Source: Flavobacterium aeripolare
GTDB lineage: Bacteria; Bacteroidota; Bacteroidia; Flavobacteriales; Flavobacteriaceae
Reading direction: 5' to 3'
Assembly: GCF_013294025.1 (NCBI RefSeq)
Contig: NZ_JABSNL010000012.1
Span: 62,001-126,000, forward strand
Length of the DNA stretch: 64,000 nt
Positions within the stretch are counted from its first letter, which is position 1, and every line of letters begins with the position of its first letter. The notes beneath the pieces were generated by a model, which saw only the letters and a list, made by a program, of their open reading frames with translations, was not told where the DNA came from and ran no database searches. A program made the translations under genes and the position numbers. Positions 63,140 to 64,000 of the stretch are shown here, piece by piece.

Positions 63140-63808
63140 ATGGCATCACACTTAGAAACAGAGCTGGGAAAGCTTAAAAATATTATTATAAAAATTGGAG
63201 CTTTGGCTGAATCTCAAGTTCACGAAGCGATCAAATCACTACTTTCAGAGCCTACATCTGAAACTAAAGAATTAAAGAAAACAGAAAGTAAGATAGATAA
63301 ATTAGACCTTAAAATCGATGATATTTGTCAGAGCGTTTTTGCGCTACAACAACCTGTTGCCTCTGATCTTAGATTCATTATGTCGGCAATGCAAATTAGT
63401 AACGAAATAGAACGTATAGGTGATTTGTCTATTAGTATCGTTAAGTTGACTAAGAGTATTAAGGAAAAGCACGAATTGATTAGTAGATTTCAAATTGAAG
63501 CGATCGCTCGCGAGGTAGAGCAAATTACCACTATAACTAATCAATGTTTTGAGAATTTAGATGAGCCTCTTATTGAGACTATCTTTAAATTAAAGACTTC
63601 TATTAAAGATAGAAGCAGTGACGCCACAGATAATATTGTTGTTGAAATGAAAAATCATTCTAAGACTGTTGTTTCAGGAACTCACCTTATCTTGGCACTG
63701 AAGCACCTTGATCGCATCTCTGATCATTGTACTAATATAGCAGAATCTGTGTATTTCATGATTAACGCCAAGACAATTAAGCACGAAAAATTTACTGATA
63801 AAAAGTAA
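63140..63808 (+). CDS. phoU: Phosphate signalling protein PhoU
   Basis: 222 residues forming two three-helix PhoU domains. Metal-binding-type motifs are ESKIDKLDLKIDD and ERIGDLSISIV in the first half, and LDRISDHCTNIAESVYFM in the second. PhoU links the Pst transporter to PhoR and represses the Pho regulon when phosphate is plentiful. It follows pstB by 58 bp, the conserved order. The final Lys-rich tail is short. Confidence 0.96.
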   Translation: MASHLETELGKLKNIIIKIGALAESQVHEAIKSLLSEPTSETKELKKTESKIDKLDLKIDDICQSVFALQQPVASDLRFIMSAMQISNEIERIGDLSISIVKLTKSIKEKHELISRFQIEAIAREVEQITTITNQCFENLDEPLIETIFKLKTSIKDRSSDATDNIVVEMKNHSKTVVSGTHLILALKHLDRISDHCTNIAESVYFMINAKTIKHEKFTDKK

Positions 63809-63833
63809 TTATTTTTTTAAAATATTTTATGAT

Positions 63834-63868
63834 AACCCTTTCACTACATTAGTGGGAGGGTTTTTTTA
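63834..63868 (+). terminator. Terminator of the pst-phoU operon
   Basis: AACCCTTTCACT (63834-63845) pairs with AGTGGGAGGGTT (63851-63862), allowing two G-U pairs, followed by Ts. The rest of the window (63869-64000) shows no gene; TAATTTTG at 63926-63933 could be the -7 element of the next one. Confidence 0.7.
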
Positions 63869-63925
63869 TTATGGGAAATACAATTTGCACATGAGTTATT
63901 TATAAAAATATTATGTTAAATACTT

Positions 63926-63933
63926 TAATTTTG
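63926..63933 (+). promoter_or_regulatory. Candidate -7 element of a gene beyond the window
   Basis: TAATTTTG fits TAnnTTTG. No TTG lies 17-23 bp upstream and no gene start is visible before the window ends. Confidence 0.3.
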
Positions 63934-64000
63934 CTAAGATAGTAAAAGTTAAATTTGTCTTGGTGATCTAAAGTAGTTGAGATTCAATTCAGCATGAAAT

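Noticed and set aside
1..64000. tRNA, rRNA, riboswitch, prophage or conjugative element.
   Set aside because: Intergenic gaps were read by eye and none shows a cloverleaf, rRNA core, known aptamer core, integrase or mobilisation gene; a covariance-model scan was not possible here.

Overview
The window looks like a chromosomal segment of a Flavobacterium-like member of the Bacteroidota. Evidence: low G+C; most start codons lack Shine-Dalgarno sequences; -7 promoter elements fit TAnnTTTG; there is a type IX secretion (T9SS) C-terminal sorting domain; there are TonB-dependent receptors with carboxypeptidase-like N-domains; Bacteroidota-specific families (DUF3098, DUF4271, DUF4296, DUF5686) occur; and at least four families of intergenic palindromic repeats are present. 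I saw no tRNA, rRNA, CRISPR array, prophage or insertion sequence.

Layout. 1-7.9 kb: tail of an enoyl-CoA hydratase, queD and lpxH, then a leftward block (Glu-rich protein, rsmI, HopJ-family protein, recJ, MFS exporter). 8-13.6 kb: tdk, whose 3' end has been overwritten by a palindromic repeat; a tandem repeat of about 256 bp; a RelE/ParE-type toxin-antitoxin pair; rpoN; asnS; and a 117-bp palindromic tandem repeat. 13.6-31.4 kb: trmH-like methylase, thioredoxin-fold and secreted proteins, MscS channel, RND/MMPL exporter, CPA2 antiporter, DUF5686 protein, frr-pyrH, patatin, and the ftsX-DUF3098-uppP-truB cluster. 31.4-46 kb: leuS with a large insertion, YugP-like protease, Lrp regulator, hemD-DUF4271, GT2-pyrC-DUF4296, an epimerase, a decayed outer-membrane receptor pseudogene, tyrS and a LuxE-like enzyme.

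46-64 kb is the most coherent part: a phosphate-starvation region. It holds a T9SS mini-protein, a beta-helix-like lipoprotein and a TonB-dependent receptor reading left, phoB-phoR reading right, then two OprO/P-type porins, pstS, pstC-pstA-pstB and phoU. By hand alignment, six promoters here (receptor, lipoprotein, both porins, pstS, pstC) carry half-sites resembling TTAAC repeated every 11 bp. The last register of the array lies 15 bp before a TAnnTTTG-like -7 element. This resembles known PhoB/PhoP boxes and ties the receptor and the lipoprotein, which have no evident phosphate annotation of their own, to the Pho regulon. Inferred model: the porins and the receptor/lipoprotein system bring phosphate or a phosphorus compound across the outer membrane, PstS captures phosphate, PstCAB imports it, and PhoU/PhoR/PhoB control expression.

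Other noteworthy points: PstC carries an extra periplasmic segment that resembles part of PstS; LeuRS carries about 100 extra residues before its KMSKS loop; and one structured repeat family has constant flanks around a variable central hairpin.
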